Shown here piece by piece: positions 1 to 8,281 of a stretch of DNA of 60,584 nucleotides. Location: NCBI GenBank assembly GCA_902812445.1, contig CADDZF010000003.1, positions 1 to 60,584 of the forward strand. The letters run 5' to 3'. The translations under genes were made by a program, and so were the position numbers. This DNA comes from Methylococcaceae bacterium (GTDB lineage: Bacteria > Pseudomonadota > Gammaproteobacteria > Methylococcales > Methylococcaceae). Position 1 is the stretch's first letter. Every line of letters starts with the position of its first letter. Under the pieces are notes generated by a model. It searched no databases. It was given only the letters and a program-made list of their open reading frames with translations, and had not been told where the DNA came from.

Positions 1-2
1 AA

Positions 3-491
3 GTCAAGGCCGATCCCAAGGCACCGAGCGCGCCCCATGTTCTGGCGATCACGAAGATTCACGACGATTCGGGCGATGTCTTTAACTTGTGCTGGACGAA
101 CGTGGTGAAATTCCGGGACGGCACCATCGAAGTCAGCCTCCGCGCCGACAGCGGCAAGGAAGATCAAGGGGGTGGCCTCATCTGGCGGGCGCAGGACGCC
201 AATAACTATTACGTCGCCCGCTACAACCCCTTGGAAAACAACTTCCGCCTGTATTACGTCAACGACGGTCGGCGCAAACAACTGGCCAGCGCGGACATCT
301 CCGGCGTCAAATCCGGCGAATGGTTCCGATTGAAGATCGTTCAGCAGGGAGACAAGATCGAAGCCTATTTGAACGACCGGAAATATCTGGAGACTACGGA
401 TAGAACCTTTATGAAAGCGGGCGGGATCGGCTTCTGGAGCAAGGCCGATGCGGCCAGTTCGTTCGACGATCTGGTGGTGACGACCCGATAA
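3..491 (+). CDS. DUF1080/LamG-like sugar-binding fold protein, 3' end only
   Basis: The reading frame is open from base 3, so the gene starts left of the window and only about 162 C-terminal residues are seen. The sequence has the look of a concanavalin-like beta-sandwich of the DUF1080 (3-keto-disaccharide hydrolase-type) or related family: WTN, then a GTIEVSLR strand, GGLIWRAQD, YYVARYNP, a stretch ending GEWFRLKIV, and a closing GGIGFWSKAD-FDDL pattern. Members are usually exported and bind or cleave glycans, but the N-terminus is missing, so no signal peptide can be judged. The beta-barrel pseudogene begins 3 nt after the stop, which suggests co-transcription. The fold assignment is fairly safe. 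The substrate is unknown. Confidence 0.6.
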   Translation, partial: VKADPKAPSAPHVLAITKIHDDSGDVFNLCWTNVVKFRDGTIEVSLRADSGKEDQGGGLIWRAQDANNYYVARYNPLENNFRLYYVNDGRRKQLASADISGVKSGEWFRLKIVQQGDKIEAYLNDRKYLETTDRTFMKAGGIGFWSKADAASSFDDLVVTTR

Positions 492-494
492 CGG

Positions 495-1247
495 ATGGGC
501 CGTGATACGCCAGCATCCATTCGGTGGGTCTTTTCTTTGGTTCTGGCCGGATCGTCCGCGGCCTTCGCCGGCCCGCCCTTCTTCACCAACGATCCCGACC
601 CGCCCGAACCGGGCCAATGGGAAATCAACCTGCCCTGGTTCATGGAACACGGCCGGGATGGTTCGGCGATCGGCGAATTCGTGCGCGTGGATGTGAATTA
701 CGGCTACGATCCTTACACCCAGCTCAGTATCGAGCTGCCTGCGCCCTATAGGCTTCCGGCTGAAGGCGGATTTCGCTTCGGCGTGGGCGATGTGCTGTTC
801 GAGTACAAGCGGCGCTTCGGCCTCGATGCTAAAGCGGGATATTTCGGCATCAATCCTGAGCTCACCCTGCCCACGGGAGACGAGGAAAGGGGCTAGGGTG
901 CGGGGCGCGCGACCCTGCAATTGCCGCTGCTCTATCAGAAGCAGTGGGGCGACACCGTCGTTTACGGCGATGCGCGCTACAAATGGCGGGCCGGAAGCGA
1001 GGGCAAGAGTTACTGGTTTTTCGGTTTGGCTTTAGAACACGCCATGGGCGAGCGGCTCAAGCTCGGCGCCTAAGCGTTCGCCTTCACGCCCCAGTCCCCC
1101 GGCGGCGAACCCAACGCTGGCTTCAACGTAGGTGGGAAGTGGGTCATAGCCCCTGGCCGGGTGTTGATGCTGTCCTCTAGCCGCTCGTTCCGGGACGAGC
1201 CAGAACTGACTTTGTTTATCGGCTTGAAACTGCTGTTTTCGCCATAA
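495..1247 (+). pseudogene. Outer-membrane beta-barrel (phenol MetA-pathway/transporter-like) with two in-frame stops
   Basis: One reading frame runs through 250 codons but is interrupted by TAG at 894-896 and TAA at 1071-1073; the natural end is TAA at 1245-1247. It has a signal peptide (SLVLAGSSAAFAG), then alternating aromatic and hydrophobic strands (FFTNDPDPPEPGQWE, NYGYDPYTQLSIELP, GINPELTLPTG, LPLLYQKQWGD, LKLLFSP) as in the MetA-pathway/transporter-like outer-membrane family. The frame is kept on both sides of each stop, so these are point substitutions, not indels. The likely ancestral codons are TTG or similar at the first stop and GAA or similar at the second. Only the first 133 residues could be made without readthrough, and such a fragment could not form a barrel. 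Ligand unknown. Confidence 0.75.
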
Positions 1248-1264
1248 CCCTTAGGGAGGCTACT

Positions 1265-2263
1265 ATGAAAATACGATCCTATGGTTGGATGCTGCTGCTG
1301 AGCCTCGCGCTCGTCCGGACCGCGGTGGGCGCGGAACCCACTGTGGTGGTCTATGCCAGCGAGGATCAGGTGTTCTCGGAGCCGATCCTCAAGGACTTCG
1401 AGCGGGAGACCGGCATCCGCGTCAAAGCCGTGTACGACACCGAGGAAACCAAGGGCACCGGCGTCATGAACCGGCTGCTTGCCGAGAAGAACAACCCGCA
1501 GGCAGACGTCTATTGGGCGAACGAACCGATCCGGGCGGAAGTCCTGAAGCAGCGGGGTGTTTCGGCGCCTTACCGGTCCTCCAATGGCGAAGGCATCCCT
1601 AAGGTCTTCAAGGACCCTGAAGGGTACTGGACCGGCTTTTCCGCAAGGGCGCGGGTGTTCATCGTCCACCACAAGGCCCGCCTCAAGCCGCAGAGCCTGG
1701 CCGCCTATACCGATCCTAAGTGGGCGGGCAAAGGCGTTATTGCCAATCCCCTGTTCGGCACGACCGCCACCCATGTGGCGGCCCTGTTCACGCTGTGGGG
1801 CGATGAGCGCACCAAAGGGTTTATGGACGCCCTCAAAAAGAACGGCACCAGGATTTCTACCAGCAATGGCGAAAGCGCGGACCTGGTGGCGGCCGGGGAA
1901 TTCGAGTTCAGTTTGGTGGACAGCGATGACGCGGTCAACCGCATGCGCCAGGGCAAAACCGTCGAGATGATCTGTCCGGACCAGGGCGAGGGCGAACCGG
2001 GTTGCCTGATCCTGCCTAACGCCGTCGTGCCGATCCGGGGCGCACCGCACTCCGAGGCCGCCCAGAAGCTCATCGATTACCTCCTGTCCAAAGAGACCGA
2101 GCGCAAGCTGGCCTTCGCCGACTGCGGCCAAATTCCGCTGCACCCGGGCGTGGAGACTCCGCCCGACGTGCCGAAGCTCGACCGGCTCAAAACTAGCCCC
2201 ATCGATTACGGGGCAGTGGCTCGAAAGCTACAAGCCATCCAGCCCTGGCTGAAGCAATGGTGA
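1265..2263 (+). CDS. Iron(III)-type ABC transporter periplasmic substrate-binding protein
   Basis: This is a 332-residue FutA/AfuA-like solute-binding protein that would capture ferric iron or a chelate in the periplasm for an ABC importer. A clear signal peptide ends at VGA (cleavage near residue 23). The mature part starts with the typical VVVYASEDQVFSEPIL, followed by FERETGIRV, ADVYWANEP, and the hinge segments WAGKGVIANPLFGTTATH and GEFEFSLVDSDDAVN. The C-terminus has the helix around LIDYLLSKETE. An AGGGAGG-like ribosome site (TTAGGGAGG) lies 5 nt before the ATG. No permease or ATPase gene is adjacent, so partners must be elsewhere. It is intact although its neighbours on both sides carry lesions. 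Iron is inferred from family; another oxyanion or metal is possible. Confidence 0.8.
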   Translation: MKIRSYGWMLLLSLALVRTAVGAEPTVVVYASEDQVFSEPILKDFERETGIRVKAVYDTEETKGTGVMNRLLAEKNNPQADVYWANEPIRAEVLKQRGVSAPYRSSNGEGIPKVFKDPEGYWTGFSARARVFIVHHKARLKPQSLAAYTDPKWAGKGVIANPLFGTTATHVAALFTLWGDERTKGFMDALKKNGTRISTSNGESADLVAAGEFEFSLVDSDDAVNRMRQGKTVEMICPDQGEGEPGCLILPNAVVPIRGAPHSEAAQKLIDYLLSKETERKLAFADCGQIPLHPGVETPPDVPKLDRLKTSPIDYGAVARKLQAIQPWLKQW

Positions 2264-2357
2264 AGACGCTTCCCGTCGCCATCAAACCCGAAACAACTCG
2301 GCCTGTCCACCCCGACGCCGAGTACTTTTTCTTGCAAACATCAAGGAGCACACGCTC

Positions 2358-2997
2358 ATGACCTCACCTATTGCGAACGCTTTTATGGGTTCTTGCGAAG
2401 CAACCAAACCTCTTGCTCTTTGATCCCGCCAAGCGGGACGGCCTGTCCGAAAAACTGATCCGTTCCCACTGCTGGAACAACTACGGTGGCTTGGTGAAGG
2501 CCCTAAACGCCGGCAAGCAAAAACTGGCCGGCTTTCTGGAAGATCAGAATTTACCTCCCTACCGATACAACGACCTCAAGCGGGAGCGCCTGATGCGCAC
2601 CGGCTCGGTGATTTTGCACGAGTTGTCTTTCGACAACCTGGGCGGGACTGGCCAGCCGGGCGCAGCGTTTCGCAAAATGCTGACCGAAGCCTTTGGGTCC
2701 ATGGAAACCTGGGAAAAGGAATTCAAACGCATGGACTTCGGGTTGGGCGGTGGCTCCGGCTGGGTAGTGCTGGGCTATAACCTGCGCAGCGGTTTGCTGC
2801 AGAACTATTGGCAATGGAATCACCTCCATGCTCCCAGCGCCACACTGCCCATTCGGGTGATGGCCAGGTACGAGCATTCCTACCACATGGACCACGGCGC
2901 GGCGGCGCCGGCTTATGTCGATGCCTTCTTCCGTAACATTCATTGGGCGACGGTATTGGCGCGCCTGGACAAGGCGTTGAATGCGCGTGCGCTTTGA
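2358..2997 (+). pseudogene. Fe/Mn superoxide dismutase family gene, frameshifted, one metal ligand lost
   Basis: The family start is probably ATG 2358, behind AAGGAG, giving MTSPIANAFMGSCEATKPL. That frame then hits TGA, while the body continues one base out of phase as LLFDPAKRDGLSEKL. One extra base around 2408-2415 explains it. The body keeps the SOD landmarks: first His ligand in RSHCWNNYGG, second His in VILHELSFDNLGG, GSGWVVLGYN, and third His in YEHSYHMD, ending NIHWATV. The Asp ligand that normally sits three residues before EH is Ala here (MARYEH), so normal metal binding and superoxide dismutation are doubtful even if the frame is restored. A start at TTG 2371 would give an in-frame 208-residue protein with an odd N-terminus. 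It lies between the iron-binding protein and chrB-like genes. Confidence 0.75.
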
Positions 2998-3014
2998 ACA
3001 GAAGGTCCAGCCCA

Positions 3015-3465
3015 ATGAAATGGATCACCCGCGAACGCCCTGAGATCGACCGTATCGCCTGCCCCTGGCTGATCAAGCGATTCATCGACTGCGAGCCGGA
3101 GGTCTTGTATGTGCCCACCAGTGAGGTGCTCAAGGTCGCCGATGAAACCGGCGCCATCCCATTTGATGTGCCCGGTGTCGAACTGGGTCACCCAGGCGAT
3201 CGGTGCAGTTTCGACGCTTTTATCGCGACATGCGCGATCCGGTATGCCGCCCTCGATCGGCTTGCCCTGATCGTCCGCGCGGCCGACAGTAAGCAGCCGG
3301 AGTTGTCGAAGCAAGCCGTGGGGGCTGCTGGCGATCTCGAAAGGGTCATCCCTTAATTTCGCCGATAATCACGAAATGCTGGAGTATGGCATGGGGATCT
3401 ATGACGCGTTCTATGCCGGGTGTTCCGATGCACCGATCGTGGAGACGGCCGGTTTCCTGAGGTGA
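3015..3465 (+). pseudogene. ChrB-type chromate resistance protein, frameshifted near its end
   Basis: The ATG at 3015 starts a typical ChrB C-terminal-domain protein: KWITRERPEIDRIACPWLIKRFID, EVLYVPTSEV, GAIPFDVPGVELGH, CSFDAF, RLALIVRAAD. Around 3318-3323 the frame breaks in a run of five G. In the original frame translation stops at 3354-3356 after 113 codons. In the +1 frame the expected tail is intact: LLAISKGSSLNFADNHEMLEYGMGIYDAFYAG, ending at TGA 3463-3465. Removing one G restores a full-length product of about 150 residues. The family is associated with chromate sensing and resistance and is often found near SOD and a chromate exporter. The restored stop would overlap the MFS start. 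The lesion may be a real slip or an assembly error in the homopolymer. Confidence 0.75.
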
Positions 3466-4679
3466 CGGTGAGCCGTTGGGTGCTCCTGCCCGAGGACGTG
3501 GATGGGGCGGTGCTGCCTATCCTCGTTGGGCGTGCATTGCGCGCCTTCGCGGATGGCTACGCCGCGGTGCTGCTACCCGCCTATCTGCTGGCGATGGGCT
3601 TCGATACCTGGAAGGTGGGTATCCTTGCCAGCGGAACCTTGCTGGGTTCTGCCATGGCCACTCTGGCGATGGGTGCCTGGGGGCATCATTTCCATCCTCG
3701 CAGACTGCTGCTCGGGGCGGCGTCGCTTATGGCCTTGACCGGTATCGCTTTCGCCGTCCAGTCGACTTTCGGGCTACTACTGCTGATCGCCTTCTTTGGC
3801 ACGCTGAATCCAAGTTCCGGTGATGTGAGTCTGTTCTTGCCCCTGGAGCACGCGAGACTGGCCGAGGCTGGCTACGGAGAGGCGCGCACCGCACTGTTCG
3901 CCCGCTACAGCCTGCTCGGGGCCCTGCTCGCAGCCTTGGGGTCATTGGCGGCTGCGCTGCCCGATCGTCTCGTCCTCCTCGCCGGAGTGACGCGACTCGA
4001 TGCCCTCAGGGCGATGTTCGTCCTCTACGGCCTCATCGGGTGCTCGCTTTGGCTGCTCTACCGGCGCTTACCCGAGTCCCACACCGAGGAACTAAATCAG
4101 CCCAGACCGCTAGACCCCTCCCGGCCTGTAGTGCTAAGGCTCGCGGTATTATTCTCGGTGGATGCCTTTGCTGGAGGATTGGTCGTCAACTCGCTGTTAG
4201 CTCTCTGGCTGTTCAAACACTTCGATCTAACCCTGACGACAGCCGGGGCTTTTTTCTTCTGGTCCGGGCTGCTGACGGCCGCCTCCCAGCTTGCCGCTCC
4301 CCGTCTGGCTAAACGCATCGGGCTGCTGAACACCATGGTCTTCACCCACATTCCGGCGAACCTCTGTCTGATCGGGGCGGCATTCGCGCCGGATCTCAGA
4401 ATGGCACTTGGATTGTTGCTGGTGCGCGCGCTGCTTTCACAGATGGATGTTCCAACGCGAGGAGCGTTTGTGATGGCCGTGGTCACGCCGGAGGAAAGGG
4501 CGGCGGCAAGCTTTACAGCCGTGCCACGCAGCCTCGCATCGGCGATCAGCCCGACCCTGGGAGGTGCGCTGTTTGCTGCCGGGTGGCTTGCCACCCCTTT
4601 GGTGGTCTGTGGGGCGCTGAAAATAGGTTACGACTTGACGCTGTGGTCGGCCTTTCGGAGATTCAGGGAAAAGCCGTAG
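3462..4679 (+). CDS. MFS transporter, probable efflux pump linked to the chrB-like gene
   Basis: This is a Major Facilitator protein of about 405 residues with roughly 12 hydrophobic segments (for example GYAAVLLPAYLLAMGF, LLLLIAFFGTL, LLGALLAALGSLAAALP, GALFAAGWLATPLVVCG). I prefer GTG 3462, because it overlaps the restored chrB stop TGA 3463-3465 and puts the conserved-looking SRWVLLPEDVDGA at the N-terminus; GTG 3420 and GTG 3468 are alternatives. Genes like this are found beside chrB-type genes and are thought to export toxic anions or metals, but the substrate cannot be read from sequence. The frame is uninterrupted, unlike its upstream neighbours. If chrB is truly broken, translation coupling to this gene would be weakened. 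Confidence 0.75.
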   Translation: MTVSRWVLLPEDVDGAVLPILVGRALRAFADGYAAVLLPAYLLAMGFDTWKVGILASGTLLGSAMATLAMGAWGHHFHPRRLLLGAASLMALTGIAFAVQSTFGLLLLIAFFGTLNPSSGDVSLFLPLEHARLAEAGYGEARTALFARYSLLGALLAALGSLAAALPDRLVLLAGVTRLDALRAMFVLYGLIGCSLWLLYRRLPESHTEELNQPRPLDPSRPVVLRLAVLFSVDAFAGGLVVNSLLALWLFKHFDLTLTTAGAFFFWSGLLTAASQLAAPRLAKRIGLLNTMVFTHIPANLCLIGAAFAPDLRMALGLLLVRALLSQMDVPTRGAFVMAVVTPEERAAASFTAVPRSLASAISPTLGGALFAAGWLATPLVVCGALKIGYDLTLWSAFRRFREKP

Positions 4680-4758
4680 CCAGGTCAAGATGTCGGAAGC
4701 GAGGATTTTCCCGCCGGTCGGTATGCGACACACCGGATCGGGTCGTTTCCCAACCAGC

Positions 4759-5591
4759 TCACCCCAGCTTGCGGTACAGCGTGTCGCGGTCCACGCCCAG
4801 GGTGCGCGCGGCCTGGATCTTGTTGCCGCCGGTCGCATCGAGCACGTGCCGAATATACGCCCGTTCCGCGTCTTCCAGGGTCCAGCCGCGGGCCAGGGCG
4901 TCGTTCAGGAAATGATCGTTTCCCGCTATCCGGGAAGCCTGCGCCAGGTCCTCGAGCAACAGGTATCGTGTTCCGCCAGGGCGATGGCTCGCTCCAGGGT
5001 GCTGGCGAGTTCCCGCACGTTGCCGGGCCAGCGGTAGGCGCGGATCCAACGCAGGGCGTCTACCGACACCGCCGGCGAGGGCTTCCGGAGGCGCAAGCCG
5101 ATCCGCCGAATGAGGACATCCACCAGTTCGTCGATATCCTCCGTGCGTTCCCGCAAAGGCGGTAGCTCCAGCCGGATCATATTGATGCGATGATAAAGAT
5201 CGGCCCGGAACAGCCGCTCGTTGACCCGCTGTTCCAGCGGCTGATTGGTGGCGGCAATCAGCCGCACGTCCACCACGGTTTCCCGCGTGTGGCCGAGAGG
5301 GCGGATGGTTCCCGCTTCCAGTGCCTGGAGCAGTTTAGGCTGCACCTCCAATGGCAGTTCGGCGATCTCGCCCAGGAACAAGGTGCCGCCGTTGGCCTGG
5401 GCAAACAGACCGGGCCGATCCTGGCGGGCGTCGGTGTAGGCGCCCTTGTGCACGCCAGGACTTTCCTGGATATAGGTCGACGTGGCGTAGATCGGCGTGA
5501 TGACGGCGCCGGTGGACGCAGCGGGAGGTTGGCCGGTGTGAATGGCGCGTGTGGCGAAGCGGTGGCGGCGGTTGCGATCTAACTCTGACAT
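4759..5591 (-). pseudogene. Chimera: cystathionine gamma-synthase/lyase 5' end fused to a sigma-54 activator 3' end
   Basis: Reading from 5591 leftward, codons 1 to about 50 are the unmistakable start of a MetB/CGL-type PLP enzyme ([37 protein letters not shown]). At about 5437-5452 this passes in frame into the AAA+ domain of a bacterial enhancer-binding protein: [16 protein letters not shown], then [59 protein letters not shown]. The Walker A part is absent and the Walker B Asp is Gly (FLGEI). A further frameshift near 4961-4968 moves the C-terminal Fis-type helix-turn-helix (GNKIQAARTLGVDRDTLYRKLG) to another frame, ending at 4759. Both parent genes are dead here. The upstream gene encodes cystathionine beta-synthase, the natural partner of the lost lyase. 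Confidence 0.8.
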
Positions 5592-5664
5592 GGCGGGCCC
5601 TGGTTGTTTTCGCTTATTTCGCTGGTGATTGCAGAGCTGAAATGCGATCGGTAAGGCAAGCAGG

Positions 5665-7032
5665 CTAAGACTTCACGCGCCTGCGCAGATAATTTAGCAG
5701 GTCGATGCGCGTAATCAATCCCATAAAAGCATCGCCCTCGCAAACGATCGCCACCCTGCCGTTTTCGAAGATAGGAAGTAGGGCTTCAACGGGCGTCGAA
5801 GGCGGAACCGTTTGCAGTCGAGTGGACATGTAGGCGGCGACCTTCTCGCCGAAACGCTCTTCCCGATCGTAGGTGGCGAGCAATAGATCCGACTCATCGA
5901 TAATGCCGACAATGCGTCCTTTCTCCAACACCGGCAGTTGGGAAATATCGTACAGCTTGCAACGGCCATAGGCGGTGAGCAGGCTGTCATCGGGACTTAA
6001 GCTGATCACGCTGCCTTCCGTATACCGGCGCGTGATCAGATCGCGCAGGTCACCGTACTGCTCGCGCTTTATGAAGCCTTGATCGATCATCCAGTAATCG
6101 TTGTACATCTTGGAGAGGTATTTGTTGCCGCTGTCGCAGATGAGCGTGACGACCCGTTCCGGCTGGCTGCGGCTCCGGCAGTAGCGGAGCGCCGCCGCCA
6201 CCAGCGTGCCCGATGAGGAACCTCCCATGATGCCTTCCTTGCACAACACGGCGCGCGCGGTCGCGAAGCTTTCCGCATCGTCGATGGTATACGCCTCGCG
6301 CACCCGAGACAGATCGCAGATGGGGGGAATGAAGTCCTCGCCGATGCCTTCCACGAGCCAGGAGCCGGCCTGCCCCAACGTGCCCGTCCGGATGTAGTCC
6401 GCCAGCACGGAACCTTCCGGATCGGCAAGCACCATATTGACGTGTGGCGCCACCCGGCCAAAGAAACGGCTGAGACCGGTCAGCGTGCCGCCGGAGCCGA
6501 CGCCGCAGACGACGGCATCGAGCTGATGCTCCAGCTGTTCCCAAATCTCAGGGCCGGTGCCTTCCTCGTGAGCTTTCGGATTGCCCGGATTGGCGAATTG
6601 ATTGACGTAGAACGAATCGGGCGTTTCGCGCGCCAGTTGCTCGGCGAGATCCTGATAATACTGCGGATGTCCCCGCCCTATGTCGGAGCGCGTCATCACC
6701 ACTTCGGCGCCGAGCGCTTTGAGGTGGAATATTTTTTCCTGGCTCATCTTGTCCGGTATCACCAGCAGCAGCCGGTAGCCCTTGTGCGCCGCGACCAGAG
6801 CCAAGGCCAGACCGGTATTGCCGGCCGTTGCCTCGATCAGAGTGGTGCCTGGATGGATTTTTCCTTCGCGCTCGGCCGCCTCGATCATCGACAAGGCGAT
6901 GCGATCCTTGATCGAGCCCCCTGGATTGTGGTTTTCCAGCTTCACGAACAAGCGGCACGGACCCGTATCGAAGCGGGTTATCTCAACGATGGGCGTGTTG
7001 CCGATCAATCCAAGCACTTTTGTATCAGGCAT
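5665..7032 (-). CDS. Cystathionine beta-synthase with C-terminal CBS domain pair
   Basis: The protein (455 residues from ATG 7032) joins a fold-type II PLP domain to two CBS domains, so it should condense serine with homocysteine to cystathionine, the first step of reverse transsulfuration. Visible motifs are GNTPIVEI, the PLP lysine in NPGGSIKDR (K42), TAGNTG, the phosphate loop GSGGTLTGL and GGSSSGT. From about residue 330 a CBS pair follows ([62 protein letters not shown]). No haem domain is present. ATG 7032 has GGGGTAGAG upstream; ATG 7047 is possible but has no ribosome site. The downstream partner, a cystathionine gamma-lyase gene, survives only as a 50-codon stub, so the pathway may stop at cystathionine unless another copy exists. 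Confidence 0.85.
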   Translation of the reverse strand: MPDTKVLGLIGNTPIVEITRFDTGPCRLFVKLENHNPGGSIKDRIALSMIEAAEREGKIHPGTTLIEATAGNTGLALALVAAHKGYRLLLVIPDKMSQEKIFHLKALGAEVVMTRSDIGRGHPQYYQDLAEQLARETPDSFYVNQFANPGNPKAHEEGTGPEIWEQLEHQLDAVVCGVGSGGTLTGLSRFFGRVAPHVNMVLADPEGSVLADYIRTGTLGQAGSWLVEGIGEDFIPPICDLSRVREAYTIDDAESFATARAVLCKEGIMGGSSSGTLVAAALRYCRSRSQPERVVTLICDSGNKYLSKMYNDYWMIDQGFIKREQYGDLRDLITRRYTEGSVISLSPDDSLLTAYGRCKLYDISQLPVLEKGRIVGIIDESDLLLATYDREERFGEKVAAYMSTRLQTVPPSTPVEALLPIFENGRVAIVCEGDAFMGLITRIDLLNYLRRRVKS

Positions 7033-7410
7033 AGCTCTACCCCGCATGGCAGCGGTTTAATAACCAATGATTCTATATTAAAGGCAATATATTCTTTTAT
7101 AGAATGAAAACTTGATTATATTCTACGCTACATGGACAGCGGTATAGCAAGGTGAATCCGACCTCCTGGCAGCAACGTTTGTATGCAATGAGCACGGCAT
7201 TGATGCAAAAGAATCTCTTTTTTGACTGTTGCTCAGGAAACACCGGATCAGCAGACACTGCCACGAAACAAGACAAGGCTTCATGGATATTCCGGTTAAG
7301 AAAACAGGAATTGTATGAAAAAACATGGGCTAAGGGCCATGGCATAATAGCTGCTCATATATTGGACAAAATGAAATGCGGACAATCCCCGCTAAAAATG
7401 AGGTGAAACG
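7033..7410. promoter_or_regulatory. Divergent intergenic control region, AT-rich, with ATTCT-N5-AGAAT inverted repeat
   Basis: This gap separates the minus-strand cystathionine beta-synthase from the plus-strand small ORF and XRE-cupin gene. It is much more AT-rich than the flanks near 7065-7130. An inverted repeat with arms ATTCT (7091-7095) and AGAAT (7101-7105) lies about 60 nt upstream of the synthase start. The 11-mer TTCTTTTATAG (7092-7102) recurs exactly at 8810-8820. These features suit operators for the XRE-cupin regulator, which is an inference. An 84-codon frame at 7152-7406 (GTG start) is open but looks like nothing known and is probably not a gene. Confidence 0.4.
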
Positions 7411-7581
7411 ATGTCAGTTGTAATCGACTTCCAGGAATATCGCAGAAAGCGCGAGCGGGAGCGCGTTCCCGATGCGCAGCCCAGCCAATACTATTGCTGG
7501 TATCCGGTTTATTGGATGGTAATGATATGGCCGCCTGCTCCTTATGTAACGACTTGTCTCATCGCCAATGACGCCCGGTAA
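7411..7581 (+). CDS. 56-residue protein of unknown function, coupled to the XRE-cupin regulator
   Basis: ATG 7411 follows a good ribosome site (AGGTGA, 4-nt gap) and opens a 56-codon frame ending at TAA 7579-7581. The protein has a charged N-terminus (DFQEYRRKREREP-like, with many Arg/Glu) and a strikingly aromatic, hydrophobic middle (YYCWYPVYW then MVMIWPPAP), with one Cys in each half. I do not recognise the family. The next gene's ATG (7568) lies inside this frame, a 14-nt overlap that implies translational coupling. The hydrophobic stretch is too short and Pro-broken for a certain membrane helix. It may be a small partner of the regulator. That it is translated is supported only by the ribosome site and overlap. 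Confidence 0.5.
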   Translation: MSVVIDFQEYRRKRERERVPDAQPSQYYCWYPVYWMVMIWPPAPYVTTCLIANDAR

Positions 7582-8281
7582 CAGCAAACGCCAGCAGGAA
7601 GGCTCGGGCAGGGATACCGATTCTCAGCCCGCGGCGATTGCGCGCGCGAACAGGGAGCATATCGTACTTACGAAATTCCGCAGTGCGCCAAGCATGGGCT
7701 CAAGCGATCCAGACAGTGACCTCGAGAAAACAGTGGGCGCTAATCTGCGTCAACTGCGCAAGCAAAAGGGCGTTTCCCTGGAGCAATTCGCCAAGTTGAC
7801 TGGAGTCAGCCGGGCCATGCTTGGCCAGATCGAACTGGGACACAGCACGCCGACCATCAAGGTTTTGTGGAAGATCGCTCGCGCGCTGGATATCCCGATC
7901 AATGCCTTTCTGAGCGAAGACGCGGCAACAAAATCGGTGTTGCTGGTGCGTGCCGAGGAGTCGAAGGTGCTGATTTCCACGGATGGCAAATTCCGATCGC
8001 GGGCGCTATTTCCGTTCGACATGGCGCGGAAAGTGGAATTTTACGAGCTGATCATGAAAAGTCAGGCGGTAGAGGAAGCGGATGCACATCCCCCGGGCAC
8101 AACGGAAAACTTGGTCGTGGCGACGGGAAGCGTCGAAGTCACCGTCAATAACCAGCGTTACCTGGTGGCCGAGGGGGATGCTATCCTCTTCACAGCGGAT
8201 GTCCCGCATACGTACCGCAATCCAGACGATGCCGAGACGCGGATCTATCTGGTGATGGTCTACGCGGAAACCCGCTATTGA
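7568..8281 (+). CDS. XRE-family transcriptional regulator with C-terminal cupin domain
   Basis: The 237-residue protein has a poorly conserved, polar N-terminus of about 50 residues, a lambda-repressor-type helix-turn-helix (residues about 55-110: VGANLRQLRKQKGVSLEQFAKLTGVSRAMLGQIELG), and a cupin_2 domain near the end (TENLVVATGSVEVTVNNQ, YLVAEGDAILFTADVPHTYRN). Regulators of this layout bind a small ligand in the cupin and control genes for amino-acid, sulfur or polyamine metabolism; the position next to cystathionine beta-synthase suggests a sulfur-amino-acid role, which is inference. ATG 7568 overlaps the upstream 56-codon gene; ATG 7694 just before the helix-turn-helix is a possible alternative. 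Its last 276 nt are antisense to the 3' end of the Met-rich gene. Confidence 0.85.
   Translation: MTPGNSKRQQEGSGRDTDSQPAAIARANREHIVLTKFRSAPSMGSSDPDSDLEKTVGANLRQLRKQKGVSLEQFAKLTGVSRAMLGQIELGHSTPTIKVLWKIARALDIPINAFLSEDAATKSVLLVRAEESKVLISTDGKFRSRALFPFDMARKVEFYELIMKSQAVEEADAHPPGTTENLVVATGSVEVTVNNQRYLVAEGDAILFTADVPHTYRNPDDAETRIYLVMVYAETRY

Noticed and set aside
3420-3461. GTG 3420 as start of the MFS gene
   Set aside because: The extra residues (FRCTDRGDGRFPE) are the out-of-frame shadow of the chrB tail. GTG 3462 overlaps the restored stop.
7152-7406. 84-codon plus-strand frame upstream of the small ORF
   Set aside because: It starts at GTG with no strong ribosome site, has no recognisable motif and lies in an AT-rich control region. 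It is more likely chance coding.
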